Assembly (NCBI GenBank): GCA_045648785.1
Contig: JAZROP010000039.1
Span: 1 to 24,259, forward strand
DNA from: RGIG7450 sp045648785
Lineage (GTDB): Bacteria; Bacillota; Clostridia; RUG12999
Length of the DNA stretch: 24,259 nt
Reading direction: 5' to 3'
The stretch's first letter is position 1. Every line of letters begins with the position of its first letter. The position numbers and the translations under genes were made by a program. The notes beneath the pieces are model-generated. The model was not told the DNA's origin. It worked only from the letters and a program-made list of their open reading frames with translations, and searched no databases. Below are positions 16,467 to 23,940 of the stretch, piece by piece.

Positions 16467-17624
16467 ATGCCGTCCGTTAAGGAACAAAAAATAATAAAAT
16501 TCAGAGGCGATACAGCTGAAAAAGAGACATTGTCAGTCGCAAAAAAACTTATTGTTCTTGCGGTATGTGTGATTATCGCACTTATTGTATCCCAATGGAA
16601 TGAAGTGGAATCAATGCTGCCAAAACTGGACCATTCGGTTTACAAGACTGCGCAGACAGATATGGGCGAGCATATTATTCACAGTTTTGGTAACAAAAGC
16701 ATGGCATACACAGGCAAAATGGGGCTTGTGGTTATGGATAAAAAGGGCAGAGAAAAGTTTTCGGTAGGAATGGTGCTTGAATCGCCTTCCGTTGCTGTTT
16801 CTGAAAAGAGAATTGCTTTTGCACCAAAAGGTAAAAATACGGTGTTTATGGTTAATTCATCAGGCAAGGTAACTGACTTTAATACAGATGACGAAATTAT
16901 AAATCTTAAACTGTCAGACACCGGTAAGGTGGTAGCCATAACCAATAAAAAGACATATAACGGAAGCGCAGTGGTTTATTCTCAGCGTGGAGAACCGCTT
17001 TTTGAATGGGACGCAGGCACCTGTAACTTGCTTGATGCTGTGCTTTCACCTGACGGAAGAAAGCTTGCAGTTTCGGTTATATATACAGGCGGAGTTAAAC
17101 TTGAATGTAGCGTGATGCTATTTGACATTGAAAAAAGTGAAACTCCTTATGCTGAAAAATCCACAGGAGATAATTTCATTTCCTCTTTAAGCTGGCAGGA
17201 TAACAATACGCTTGTTATTATAGGCGATAAGAAAATGTGTGCTCTCAGCGGTAAAGGTGCCGACAAATGGGAGTTTGACTATGAGGGCAAAAAGCTGGCG
17301 GCATTTTGTGCAGAAGATAAAAACAACATTGCAATAGCACTGGGGCATTCCTCACTTGATAAGGAATATACCATATATTCATTCACATCAGGCGGACGAA
17401 ACCAGGGACAGTACATTTTCAAACACGATATAGAAAATATATCCACAAATGAGAACAGAATTCTGATTACTTCAACGAGCGGAGCACAGCTTATAAATAA
17501 GCATGGAAGACTCAGAGATGAAATATCATCAGATAAAGATATTTACGGTGGATACCTTTATAAAAAGGGACATAAGGTAATGTTTGACAAGGGCGGATAT
17601 ACTGAAATAATCCAAATGAAATAA
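16467..17624 (+). CDS. DUF5711 family protein: membrane-anchored beta-propeller-like
   Basis: The function is unknown. The 385-residue protein has a charged N-terminus, one hydrophobic membrane segment at about residues 28-42, and then a long soluble region with an alternating pattern of beta strands. Repeated units such as KMGLVVMDKKGREKFS, LSPDGRKLAVSVIYTGG and LSWQDNNTLVIIGDKK look like blades of a WD/TolB-type propeller. The N-terminal orientation suggests this part lies outside the membrane, but that is inference. It matches what I know of the DUF5711 family, usually found next to cvpA in Clostridia, as here. It lies just after thiN and 12 bases before the cvpA-like gene. Confidence 0.75.
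   Translation: MPSVKEQKIIKFRGDTAEKETLSVAKKLIVLAVCVIIALIVSQWNEVESMLPKLDHSVYKTAQTDMGEHIIHSFGNKSMAYTGKMGLVVMDKKGREKFSVGMVLESPSVAVSEKRIAFAPKGKNTVFMVNSSGKVTDFNTDDEIINLKLSDTGKVVAITNKKTYNGSAVVYSQRGEPLFEWDAGTCNLLDAVLSPDGRKLAVSVIYTGGVKLECSVMLFDIEKSETPYAEKSTGDNFISSLSWQDNNTLVIIGDKKMCALSGKGADKWEFDYEGKKLAAFCAEDKNNIAIALGHSSLDKEYTIYSFTSGGRNQGQYIFKHDIENISTNENRILITSTSGAQLINKHGRLRDEISSDKDIYGGYLYKKGHKVMFDKGGYTEIIQMK
17584..17611 (+). promoter_or_regulatory. Candidate sigma-A promoter before the cvpA-like gene
   Basis: TTGACA at 17584-17589 and AATAAT at 17606-17611 are separated by 16 bases, and transcription would begin near 17618. A ribosome binding site (AAGGAG, 17623-17628) and ATG 17637 follow. It lies inside the last codons of the DUF5711 gene, so the match may be chance in AT-rich coding sequence. 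Confidence 0.3.
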
Positions 17625-17636
17625 GGAGCGGAAATT

Positions 17637-18272
17637 ATGCTGCTTGATATATTTTTTCTTGCAATTATTATTATCTGTGTAACATGGGGAGCAAGGCGGG
17701 GAATAATAAAAACCGCGCTTGGGCTTTCGTCTGTTATTATAAGTATAATTGCGGCAATCTGGCTTTACGAGCCGTTTATGGAACTCATTTCGCAAAATGC
17801 GGCAATATCAGGTGTGATAGCGCATTTTAAGGAAAGCCTTAAAGAAACTTTGATGCCGGCAATGAAAATTGACGATGCACTTATTGACAAACATACTCCG
17901 GCACTTTTGGTTTCGCTTCTTGGAAGTGATATTATAAGTCAGGGGACTGAAGCGATAGCAATTGCAATTGCAGATGCAGTTGTATATCTGGTTACGGTTG
18001 TAATTTTTATAATTGTTATAAAACTGCTGGTAAGTCTTGTGTTTAAACTGTTCAATGTTGCGGCAAAGCTACCGATAATAAAACAGGCGAACGGTCTAGT
18101 GGGAGGCATTTTGGGCTTTGTGGTAGGCATTTTTGTCTGTTGGATAGCAGCGGCAGTTCTGTCAATGTTTATCGGTCAGGAGGGCACAGGCTGGATAATT
18201 GAAAATGTGGAATCGTCCAGACTTGCAAAACATATGTTCAGTACAAATATTCTTTTCTCAATTCTAAAATAA
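17637..18272 (+). CDS. CvpA family membrane protein
   Basis: This is an integral membrane protein of the CvpA family (PF02674). In E. coli CvpA is needed for colicin V production and envelope stress tolerance, but its molecular role is unsettled. The 211-residue protein has hydrophobic segments at about residues 2-17, 24-43, 105-140 and 155-185. The family-typical GARRGIIKTALGL stretch lies between the first two, and ANGLVGGILGFVVG before the last. ATG 17637 has AAGGAG 8 bases upstream. It sits between two other membrane-protein genes, which supports a shared envelope function without saying what it is. Confidence 0.8.
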   Translation: MLLDIFFLAIIIICVTWGARRGIIKTALGLSSVIISIIAAIWLYEPFMELISQNAAISGVIAHFKESLKETLMPAMKIDDALIDKHTPALLVSLLGSDIISQGTEAIAIAIADAVVYLVTVVIFIIVIKLLVSLVFKLFNVAAKLPIIKQANGLVGGILGFVVGIFVCWIAAAVLSMFIGQEGTGWIIENVESSRLAKHMFSTNILFSILK

Positions 18273-18288
18273 AACGGAGGACAAACTA

Positions 18289-19146
18289 ATGGGACTTTTT
18301 AATCCAAATTATGATAAACCGGGTAAAGGCGTAAGGAAAAACGAACCTCAGAAAAAGGGTGCGGCGTTATATTGGGAACTTTTTTCGAGAAAATGGAGAA
18401 GCTATATAGTGCTCAACCTTTTATATGCAGTAACCTGCGTGCCGGCATTTATATTCTACTTTTTTGTTGCACTCGGACTTATGCCGGGGCAAAGTCCTGC
18501 GCAGGAGACATCTCTTGCAATAATGATTGCGGGTTTCATGGTAACCTTTTTTGCAACAAGTCCCTTTAAAGCCGGATATATATATGTTCTTAGAAATTAT
18601 GTAAGGCAGAAACATGCATGGACTTCATCGGACTTTTTTGAGGCTACCCGTAAAAATTTTGGTCAGGCAACTCTTATGTTTTTTATTGACCTTATTGTAA
18701 GTACATGCTTTTTGTTTGCAATCCGTTTTTATTTTACGGTGTCACAGACAAATATATGGATTTCGTTGCTTCTTGGTGTGGTTATAATTGTAATGGTGAT
18801 GTATGCAATTATGCAGAGCTTTACATGGTGTATGATGGTAACATTTGAGCTTAAAACAAAAGCTATCTACAAAAATGCATATCTTCTGTCAATGGCAACA
18901 ATTCCTGTAAACATTGTGAGTCTTGCAATAAGGGCGGCAGCTACGGCGGCTATCTTCAGCTGGGTACTTCTTGCCATTGGAGCTATGGTTGTTGTGTTCT
19001 TTTCGGCGGAAGGACTTTTGGAGCAAATGCTTGCATATCCTACCATTGAAAAATTCATGATGCCTAAGGAAGAGTCTGAAGAAGAGGATTATGTTGATTT
19101 GGATGAGGATGAACTACAGGAAAATTCGGAGGAAATAAATGATTAA
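18289..19146 (+). CDS. YesL/DUF624-like membrane protein
   Basis: This is a polytopic membrane protein of unknown function, 285 residues long. It has about five or six hydrophobic segments (roughly 38-63, 75-95, 125-150, 158-180 and 205-245). It shows the pattern TSPFKAGYIYVLRNYVRQKHAW after the second segment, and SFTWCMMVTFELK. This resembles the DUF624/YesL family, some members of which lie near sugar transport genes. The N-terminus is basic (about 30 soluble residues). The C-terminus is a strongly acidic tail of about 25 residues (EESEEEDYVDLDEDELQENS). GGAGG for the next gene lies inside its 3' end. The overlap with that gene is 8 bases. Confidence 0.65.
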   Translation: MGLFNPNYDKPGKGVRKNEPQKKGAALYWELFSRKWRSYIVLNLLYAVTCVPAFIFYFFVALGLMPGQSPAQETSLAIMIAGFMVTFFATSPFKAGYIYVLRNYVRQKHAWTSSDFFEATRKNFGQATLMFFIDLIVSTCFLFAIRFYFTVSQTNIWISLLLGVVIIVMVMYAIMQSFTWCMMVTFELKTKAIYKNAYLLSMATIPVNIVSLAIRAAATAAIFSWVLLAIGAMVVVFFSAEGLLEQMLAYPTIEKFMMPKEESEEEDYVDLDEDELQENSEEIND

Positions 19147-20380
19147 AAAAACTTTAAAAGAGGGAATAAATCTGATATATCTGCCGGGGGATAAATTTAA
19201 AACGGTGTATATCAGAATGAATATATACAGACCTATGGGTGAAGAATCAACCAAAAATGCGCTTCTTACACGGGTGCTGAAAGCCGGCTCCAAAAAATAT
19301 AATAAGCAGCAGCTTGAAAAGGAGCTTGAGTCACTCTATGGTGCATCGCTCGGTGCAGGGGTGACAAAAAACGGAGATGTCCAGGTGATTTCTTTTGGTA
19401 TATCAATGCCGGCAGACAGATATACTGAGAAAGGGGTAGCTTGCCGTGGAGCAGAGCTTTTAAACGAGGTTGTTTTAAATCCAAATGTGGATAGCAATGC
19501 ATTTAACAGAGAGATTGTTGCGGTGGAAAAGAATAACCTTAAAAACCTTATTGATTCTGTTTTTAACGATAAAAGAGATTATGCAGAACAAAGATGCATA
19601 GAAATTATGTTCGAAAATGAGCCTTATGCAATCCACGAGCTTGGCAGAAAAGAGGATTTGGACAAAATTGATGAAATAAGCCTTAAAGCCCATTATGACA
19701 GCATAATGAAAAATAGCCGCATAGATATTTTTGTTTCGGGAAGTTGCGATATTGAAGCGATATGCAGTGTGTTTGAAAATGTTAAATCATGTGCGAAAAT
19801 TCCTGAAAATAAAGTTGAAAATTTAAAACGCGAAATAAAAAATGTTACAGAGTGTCAGAATGTAAACCAGGGCAAGCTTATGATGGGGTTTAAAACAGAT
19901 ATTGTACCAACAGGTCATGACTACTATAAACTTATGGTTTTCAACTCTGTTTACGGCAACGGAACTCATTCCAAACTTTTCTGCAATGTTAGAGAAAAAC
20001 TGAGTCTGGCGTATTATGCATATTCCCGCCTTAACAGATATAAATCTGTTATAACAGTAGGCTCAGGCATAGAATTTGAAAATTTTGAAAAGGCAAAGAG
20101 TGAAATTCTTCTACAACTTGACGAGATAAAACGGGGTAATGTTACAGATTTTGAACTGTCATCTGCGAAAAAAAGTATTATAAATGCCTATAAATCTATG
20201 GAGGATGAACCTGCCAGAATTATTGCCGCAAAAACAGGAAGCGTCATACTTGGTGAAGAATTATCAATTGAAGAAACGACCAAACTTATAACGGCAGTAA
20301 CAAAAGAGGATGTTGTTGAAATGTCTTCACATATATGGCTTGACAGTATTTATTTCCTGAAAGGAAACGAAAATGAATAA
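19139..20380 (+). CDS. ymfF: M16 peptidase-like protein, YmfF type (no zinc motif)
   Basis: This is an M16 (insulinase/pitrilysin) family protein of 413 residues. It lacks the HxxEH zinc motif that active members have near residues 50-75, so it is probably the non-catalytic partner. It does have the C-terminal-half motif YYKLMVFNSVYGNGTHSKLF followed by NVREKLSLAYYAYSR, typical of the substrate-binding lobe. Some databases name such proteins as associated with EF-P 5-aminopentanol modification (spelt YfmF); I know of no direct proof for this homologue. GGAGG at 19128-19132 precedes ATG 19139. The stop overlaps ymfH by 8 bases, as expected for a two-subunit protease. Confidence 0.8.
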   Translation: MIKKTLKEGINLIYLPGDKFKTVYIRMNIYRPMGEESTKNALLTRVLKAGSKKYNKQQLEKELESLYGASLGAGVTKNGDVQVISFGISMPADRYTEKGVACRGAELLNEVVLNPNVDSNAFNREIVAVEKNNLKNLIDSVFNDKRDYAEQRCIEIMFENEPYAIHELGRKEDLDKIDEISLKAHYDSIMKNSRIDIFVSGSCDIEAICSVFENVKSCAKIPENKVENLKREIKNVTECQNVNQGKLMMGFKTDIVPTGHDYYKLMVFNSVYGNGTHSKLFCNVREKLSLAYYAYSRLNRYKSVITVGSGIEFENFEKAKSEILLQLDEIKRGNVTDFELSSAKKSIINAYKSMEDEPARIIAAKTGSVILGEELSIEETTKLITAVTKEDVVEMSSHIWLDSIYFLKGNENE

Positions 20381-21632
20381 AATAACCTACGAAAATTTAA
20401 ACGAAACTTTATATAGCTATACTCATCCGAGCGGACTTAAGGTCTGCATGGTGATAAAACCGGGATTTGCCAAGTCCTGTGCGTATTTTTCCACAAACTA
20501 CGGTTCTACCACCAATAAATTTATTCCCAAAGGTGAAAAAGAGGTAGTAATTGTTCCGGACGGAGTGGCACATTTTTTGGAGCACAAGGTTTTTGAACAA
20601 CCGGATGGTGAAAGCGTGTTTGATGCCTTTAGCAAATATGGCGCTTATGCCAACGCCTATACAAGCTTTAATATGACAACATATTATTTTTGGTGTACGG
20701 AAAATTTCCGTGAAAACCTGAAAATTCTTGTGGATTTTGTGCAGACACCCTATTTTACCGATGAAAATGTTGCAAAAGAGCAGGGCATAATTGGTCAGGA
20801 AATAAGAATGTATGAGGATGATCCTAACTGGAGCTGTTACTTTAATATGCTTCAGGGACTATATAACAATCATACTGTACGGCTTGATATTGCAGGTACT
20901 GTGGATAGTATTTCAAAAATAACAAAGGATACACTTTACACCTGTTACAACACATTTTATAATCCATCAAATATGACTCTTTGTATGGTAGGAGATTTTG
21001 ATCCTGACGATATGCAGAAATTCCTCGATGGAATACTTGCAAAAGTGAGTCCGATGGAAGAGATTGTACGGATTATGCCTGAGGAACCGGACACTGTAGC
21101 AAAAGCACATACCGTCCGCAAAATGAGCGTGGCGACACCTGTTTATACAATAGGCTTTAAAGAAACTGACCTTTCGGGAGGAATTGAACTTCGCCGTGCG
21201 GCAGCAAAAACAGCTATGGAGCTGTTGATAGGCAAAAGCTCAAAGCTTTATTCATCACTTTATAATGACGGACTCATTTCCGCTTCTTTCTCCACAGACT
21301 ATACGGGTGAGGCGGATTACGGATTTGCAGAAATTGCGGATGAAAGCGAAATGGCAGAAAAAATGGCAGAAAAAATTCTCCAGGGAATAAAAGATTTCAA
21401 ATTTGACCAGGGAAGTTTTGAAAGAATAAAAAGAAAGCGCTTTGGACGGAGTCTGCATGTGTTTGACGACCCTGAGAAGTATGCCGGTGCCCTTGCACGC
21501 AACATTACCTGCGGAGCGGACCTTTATAAATCAATAGAATTGGCAGAAAAAATTACTGAAAAAGATGTTAAAAATGTCTTTGAAAGAATGTTCAAAGCTG
21601 ATAATATAACTTTGTCGGAGATTAAGCAATGA
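20373..21632 (+). CDS. ymfH: M16 zinc peptidase, YmfH type
   Basis: This is the likely catalytic subunit of an M16-type zinc peptidase, 419 residues. The inverted zinc motif HFLEH is at 67-71 (H67, E70, H71), with the third ligand likely a glutamate in EQGIIGQEI (136-143). FDAFSKYGAYANAYTSFNMTTYYF matches the family's conserved loop (a stretch near residues 84-107). The C-terminal lobe shows LLIGKSSKLYSSLYNDGLIS. No signal peptide is present, so it likely acts in the cytosol. It pairs with the upstream gene that lacks the motif, like the two-subunit M16B processing peptidases. An 8-base overlap upstream and a 4-base overlap downstream tie it to its neighbours. Confidence 0.88.
   Translation: MNKITYENLNETLYSYTHPSGLKVCMVIKPGFAKSCAYFSTNYGSTTNKFIPKGEKEVVIVPDGVAHFLEHKVFEQPDGESVFDAFSKYGAYANAYTSFNMTTYYFWCTENFRENLKILVDFVQTPYFTDENVAKEQGIIGQEIRMYEDDPNWSCYFNMLQGLYNNHTVRLDIAGTVDSISKITKDTLYTCYNTFYNPSNMTLCMVGDFDPDDMQKFLDGILAKVSPMEEIVRIMPEEPDTVAKAHTVRKMSVATPVYTIGFKETDLSGGIELRRAAAKTAMELLIGKSSKLYSSLYNDGLISASFSTDYTGEADYGFAEIADESEMAEKMAEKILQGIKDFKFDQGSFERIKRKRFGRSLHVFDDPEKYAGALARNITCGADLYKSIELAEKITEKDVKNVFERMFKADNITLSEIKQ
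20935..20963 (+). promoter_or_regulatory. Candidate internal sigma-A promoter within ymfH
   Basis: TTTACA at 20935-20940 and a perfect TATAAT at 20958-20963 are spaced by 17 bases, the ideal distance. It could feed the methyltransferase and VanW genes. It lies deep inside a coding region, so chance is possible. Confidence 0.25.
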
Positions 21633-22189
21633 TAGTTCCTGAAAATGTTCTTGCAATAACACATCATTTTGCGGAAAAAGCCGTGTCAAAAGGTGACACG
21701 GTAATTGACGCAACCATGGGAAACGGGCATGATACGCTCTTTTTATCCCGTCTTGTGGGAGAAAATGGAAAGGTGTATGCCTTCGATATACAAAAGCAGG
21801 CAGTGGAAAGCACAAAGTCACTTCTTGAAAAAGAGGGAGCACGCAATGCCGAGCTGATAATGTCCGGACATCAGAATATGGAGCAGTATGTGTCCGAGGG
21901 CGTTTCAGCAGTAATGTTTAACCTTGGCTATTTGCCGGGGGGAGACCATTCCGTGGGTACACTTGCAGAGACCACCATTTTGGCTCTTGAAAGTGCTATG
22001 AGGTTAATAAAAAAAGGCGGAGTAATAACAGTTGGTGTATATTACGGCGGTGATTCGGGGTTTGATGAGAAAAACAGTGTCATGGAATATATTGCCGATA
22101 TAGATTTTAAAAAATTTACCGTTCTTACACTTGATTATAAAAACAGACCCAACTGCCCACCCATAGCAGTTATTATTGAAAAACTGTAA
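21629..22189 (+). CDS. mnmM: YtqB/MnmM-type class I methyltransferase (tRNA wobble uridine)
   Basis: This is a SAM-dependent methyltransferase of 186 residues, the YtqB family. Studied members (MnmM) add the last methyl group when making mnm5s2U at tRNA wobble position 34. The motif DATMGNGHDTLFLS near residues 27-40 forms the SAM site. VYAFDIQKQAV follows, then the family hallmark MFNLGYLPGGDHSVGT, and RLIKKGGVITVGVYYGGDSG. The start overlaps the ymfH stop by 4 bases, with GGAG at 21617-21620. The function is assigned from family resemblance; the fold and SAM binding are secure, the tRNA target less so. Confidence 0.85.
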   Translation: MIVPENVLAITHHFAEKAVSKGDTVIDATMGNGHDTLFLSRLVGENGKVYAFDIQKQAVESTKSLLEKEGARNAELIMSGHQNMEQYVSEGVSAVMFNLGYLPGGDHSVGTLAETTILALESAMRLIKKGGVITVGVYYGGDSGFDEKNSVMEYIADIDFKKFTVLTLDYKNRPNCPPIAVIIEKL

Positions 22190-22193
22190 AGGA
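22188..22193 (+). promoter_or_regulatory. Ribosome binding site that sets the vanW start
   Basis: AAAGGA overlaps the methyltransferase stop and sits 9 bases before ATG 22203. The frame is open further upstream to TTG 22176, but that codon has no site, so 22203 is the start. Confidence 0.65.
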
Positions 22194-22202
22194 AAGATAT
22201 AT

Positions 22203-23900
22203 ATGAGCGAAAAAATCGAAACTAAAAAGGGTATAAAAAAACCGCTTATTATAACAATAGCGGTTGTGGTCGCAGTGGCAATATTATTAGCCGGTGCGAT
22301 ATTTGCAGTGTCTGGAGAGGGTGCTTGCCGGGGGATTACCATAGAAGGTCAGACTGTTTCAGGAATGAGCATTAAAGAGCTGACCGATTTTGCGACTCAA
22401 AGGGCAGAAAAAGAAATTCCTAATGAGACGGTAACCATCAGTCTTGACGGAGCAGAGCACAAAATATCCTTTTCTGATGCAATTGTAGGATATGATGCAG
22501 AAAAAACCGCTGAGATTGCTTATAATATTGGCAGAGACGGGAATGTCCTTGTAAACACATTTAAAAAAATAGGATTGTTTTTTAAAAGTAAGAATGTACC
22601 GCTTGAGCCCGTTTTTGATGAAGAATATATAGGACAGTTTGTCAAAGAAATGTGCAAGGATTTTGAGCCTGTAAAAACCGATGATTATTATTTTATGGAG
22701 GGGGATAAGCTGAAGCTTGTTTTTGGCAAAGCCGGAAATTTTGTGGATGTTGCCCTTTTCAGAAATAAGCTTGACGAATTTTTGAGAAACGGGAAAAGCG
22801 GCAATATAACTCTTGAGGCTGTTGCAGCAGAGCCGGAGCCGTTTGATGTTGATGAAATATATGAAAAAATTGCCACAAAACCAAGTGATACATATTATGA
22901 GGAAGTTGATGGCAAAAAGTATATAGTGCCGGCAAAAAACGGATATGAATTTGATAAAAATGAGCTTAAAAAAGCAATTGAACAAAACAGGGGTGTAAAT
23001 GAAAGCTTTTATTTTGTTCCTGAGGTGATAAAGCCGGAAAATACTGTTCTTGATGAGACAGGGCTTTTCACCGAGGTGCTTGCAAAGTACACCTCGAAAA
23101 TTACCGACCAGGATAAAAACCGACTTAATAATGTTCACCTTGCCGCGAGCAAAATAAATGGTGTTATTATTAATCCAAACGATACATTTAAATATCTCAC
23201 ATATGTTGAACCTATAACTGTTGAGGGTGGGTACAAAAGCGCAAATGTATATGCCAACGGTAAAATATTAAAAGACATCGGTGGCGGAGTTTGTCAGGTT
23301 TCCTCGGCACTTTACAGTGCAGTTTTAAACGCAAATCTTGAAATTGTAAAAAGATATGCTCATTCGCTTACAGTTGGTTATGTTCCTTATGGTCAGGATG
23401 CAACGGTTGCAAGCGGTGAAATAGATTTCAGGTTTAAGAACAATACAAATGAGCCTGTTAAAATTATTGCATCAAGCGATAATGTGGGTGTGTATATTAC
23501 GCTTATGGGCAAAAAGCCCGACCCGTCAATTACTGTGGAAATTGAAAATGTTACCACGCAGACACTTGTTCCCGAAACAATTGTAGAGATTGACGAAAAT
23601 CTTGAACCGGGAACAGAGGTTGTTGATTATGACGGAAAAACAGGTTATGTGGTACAGACCTATAAACACATCTATAAAGACGGGCAGCTTATTGAAACAG
23701 TACATGTTTCCACAAGTAGATATAAAAAGATAGATAAAACGGTTAGAAAAGGTCCTGATGCGGAAGAAACGGTTACACAGCCTGCAGAAGGGGAAACACC
23801 TGAAATCCCAACAACAGGGGAAGAACCGGCCCAGCCTGAAATAAAGCCTCAGCAGCCGGAACAAGCTCCGGAAATAGAAGCAGTTCAAAGAACTGAATAA
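22203..23900 (+). CDS. VanW family protein, membrane-anchored
   Basis: Function unproven; VanW is named after an accessory gene of a vancomycin resistance cluster, but most family members have no link to resistance. The 565-residue protein has a basic cytosolic N-terminus and one membrane helix at about residues 14-37, so the bulk should be outside the cell. A region at about 45-290 fits the putative peptidoglycan-binding domain found with VanW. The VanW domain proper spans about 305-435, with INGVIINPNDTFKY, GGGVCQVSSALYSAVL and AHSLTVGYVPYGQDATVA. A G5-like segment follows (about 440-525). The tail is rich in Pro, Glu and Gln (about 40 residues). A terminator directly follows. Confidence 0.88.
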   Translation: MSEKIETKKGIKKPLIITIAVVVAVAILLAGAIFAVSGEGACRGITIEGQTVSGMSIKELTDFATQRAEKEIPNETVTISLDGAEHKISFSDAIVGYDAEKTAEIAYNIGRDGNVLVNTFKKIGLFFKSKNVPLEPVFDEEYIGQFVKEMCKDFEPVKTDDYYFMEGDKLKLVFGKAGNFVDVALFRNKLDEFLRNGKSGNITLEAVAAEPEPFDVDEIYEKIATKPSDTYYEEVDGKKYIVPAKNGYEFDKNELKKAIEQNRGVNESFYFVPEVIKPENTVLDETGLFTEVLAKYTSKITDQDKNRLNNVHLAASKINGVIINPNDTFKYLTYVEPITVEGGYKSANVYANGKILKDIGGGVCQVSSALYSAVLNANLEIVKRYAHSLTVGYVPYGQDATVASGEIDFRFKNNTNEPVKIIASSDNVGVYITLMGKKPDPSITVEIENVTTQTLVPETIVEIDENLEPGTEVVDYDGKTGYVVQTYKHIYKDGQLIETVHVSTSRYKKIDKTVRKGPDAEETVTQPAEGETPEIPTTGEEPAQPEIKPQQPEQAPEIEAVQRTE

Positions 23901-23904
23901 AATT

Positions 23905-23934
23905 AAAGCAGACGGATTTTCCGTCTGCTTTTTT
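23905..23934 (+). terminator. Intrinsic terminator, possibly bidirectional
   Basis: An 11-base perfect stem (23905-23915 pairing with 23921-23931) has a 5-base loop and runs into a tract of six T at 23929-23934. It sits 5 bases after the VanW stop. On the other strand the stem is followed by a weaker T-rich stretch, so it could also stop the convergent minus-strand gene. It is the only convincing terminator in the window. Confidence 0.93.
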
Positions 23935-23940
23935 GTAGGG

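Noticed and set aside
22359..23138. Long open frame on the minus strand (259 codons) opposite vanW
   Set aside because: Translation is rich in Cys, Phe, Ile and Tyr with no domain pattern; it is the mirror of AT-rich vanW codons and has no supporting binding site.
22203..23900. Vancomycin resistance determinant
   Set aside because: VanW alone is common in susceptible Clostridia and no vanHAX-type ligase, dehydrogenase or two-component genes are nearby.
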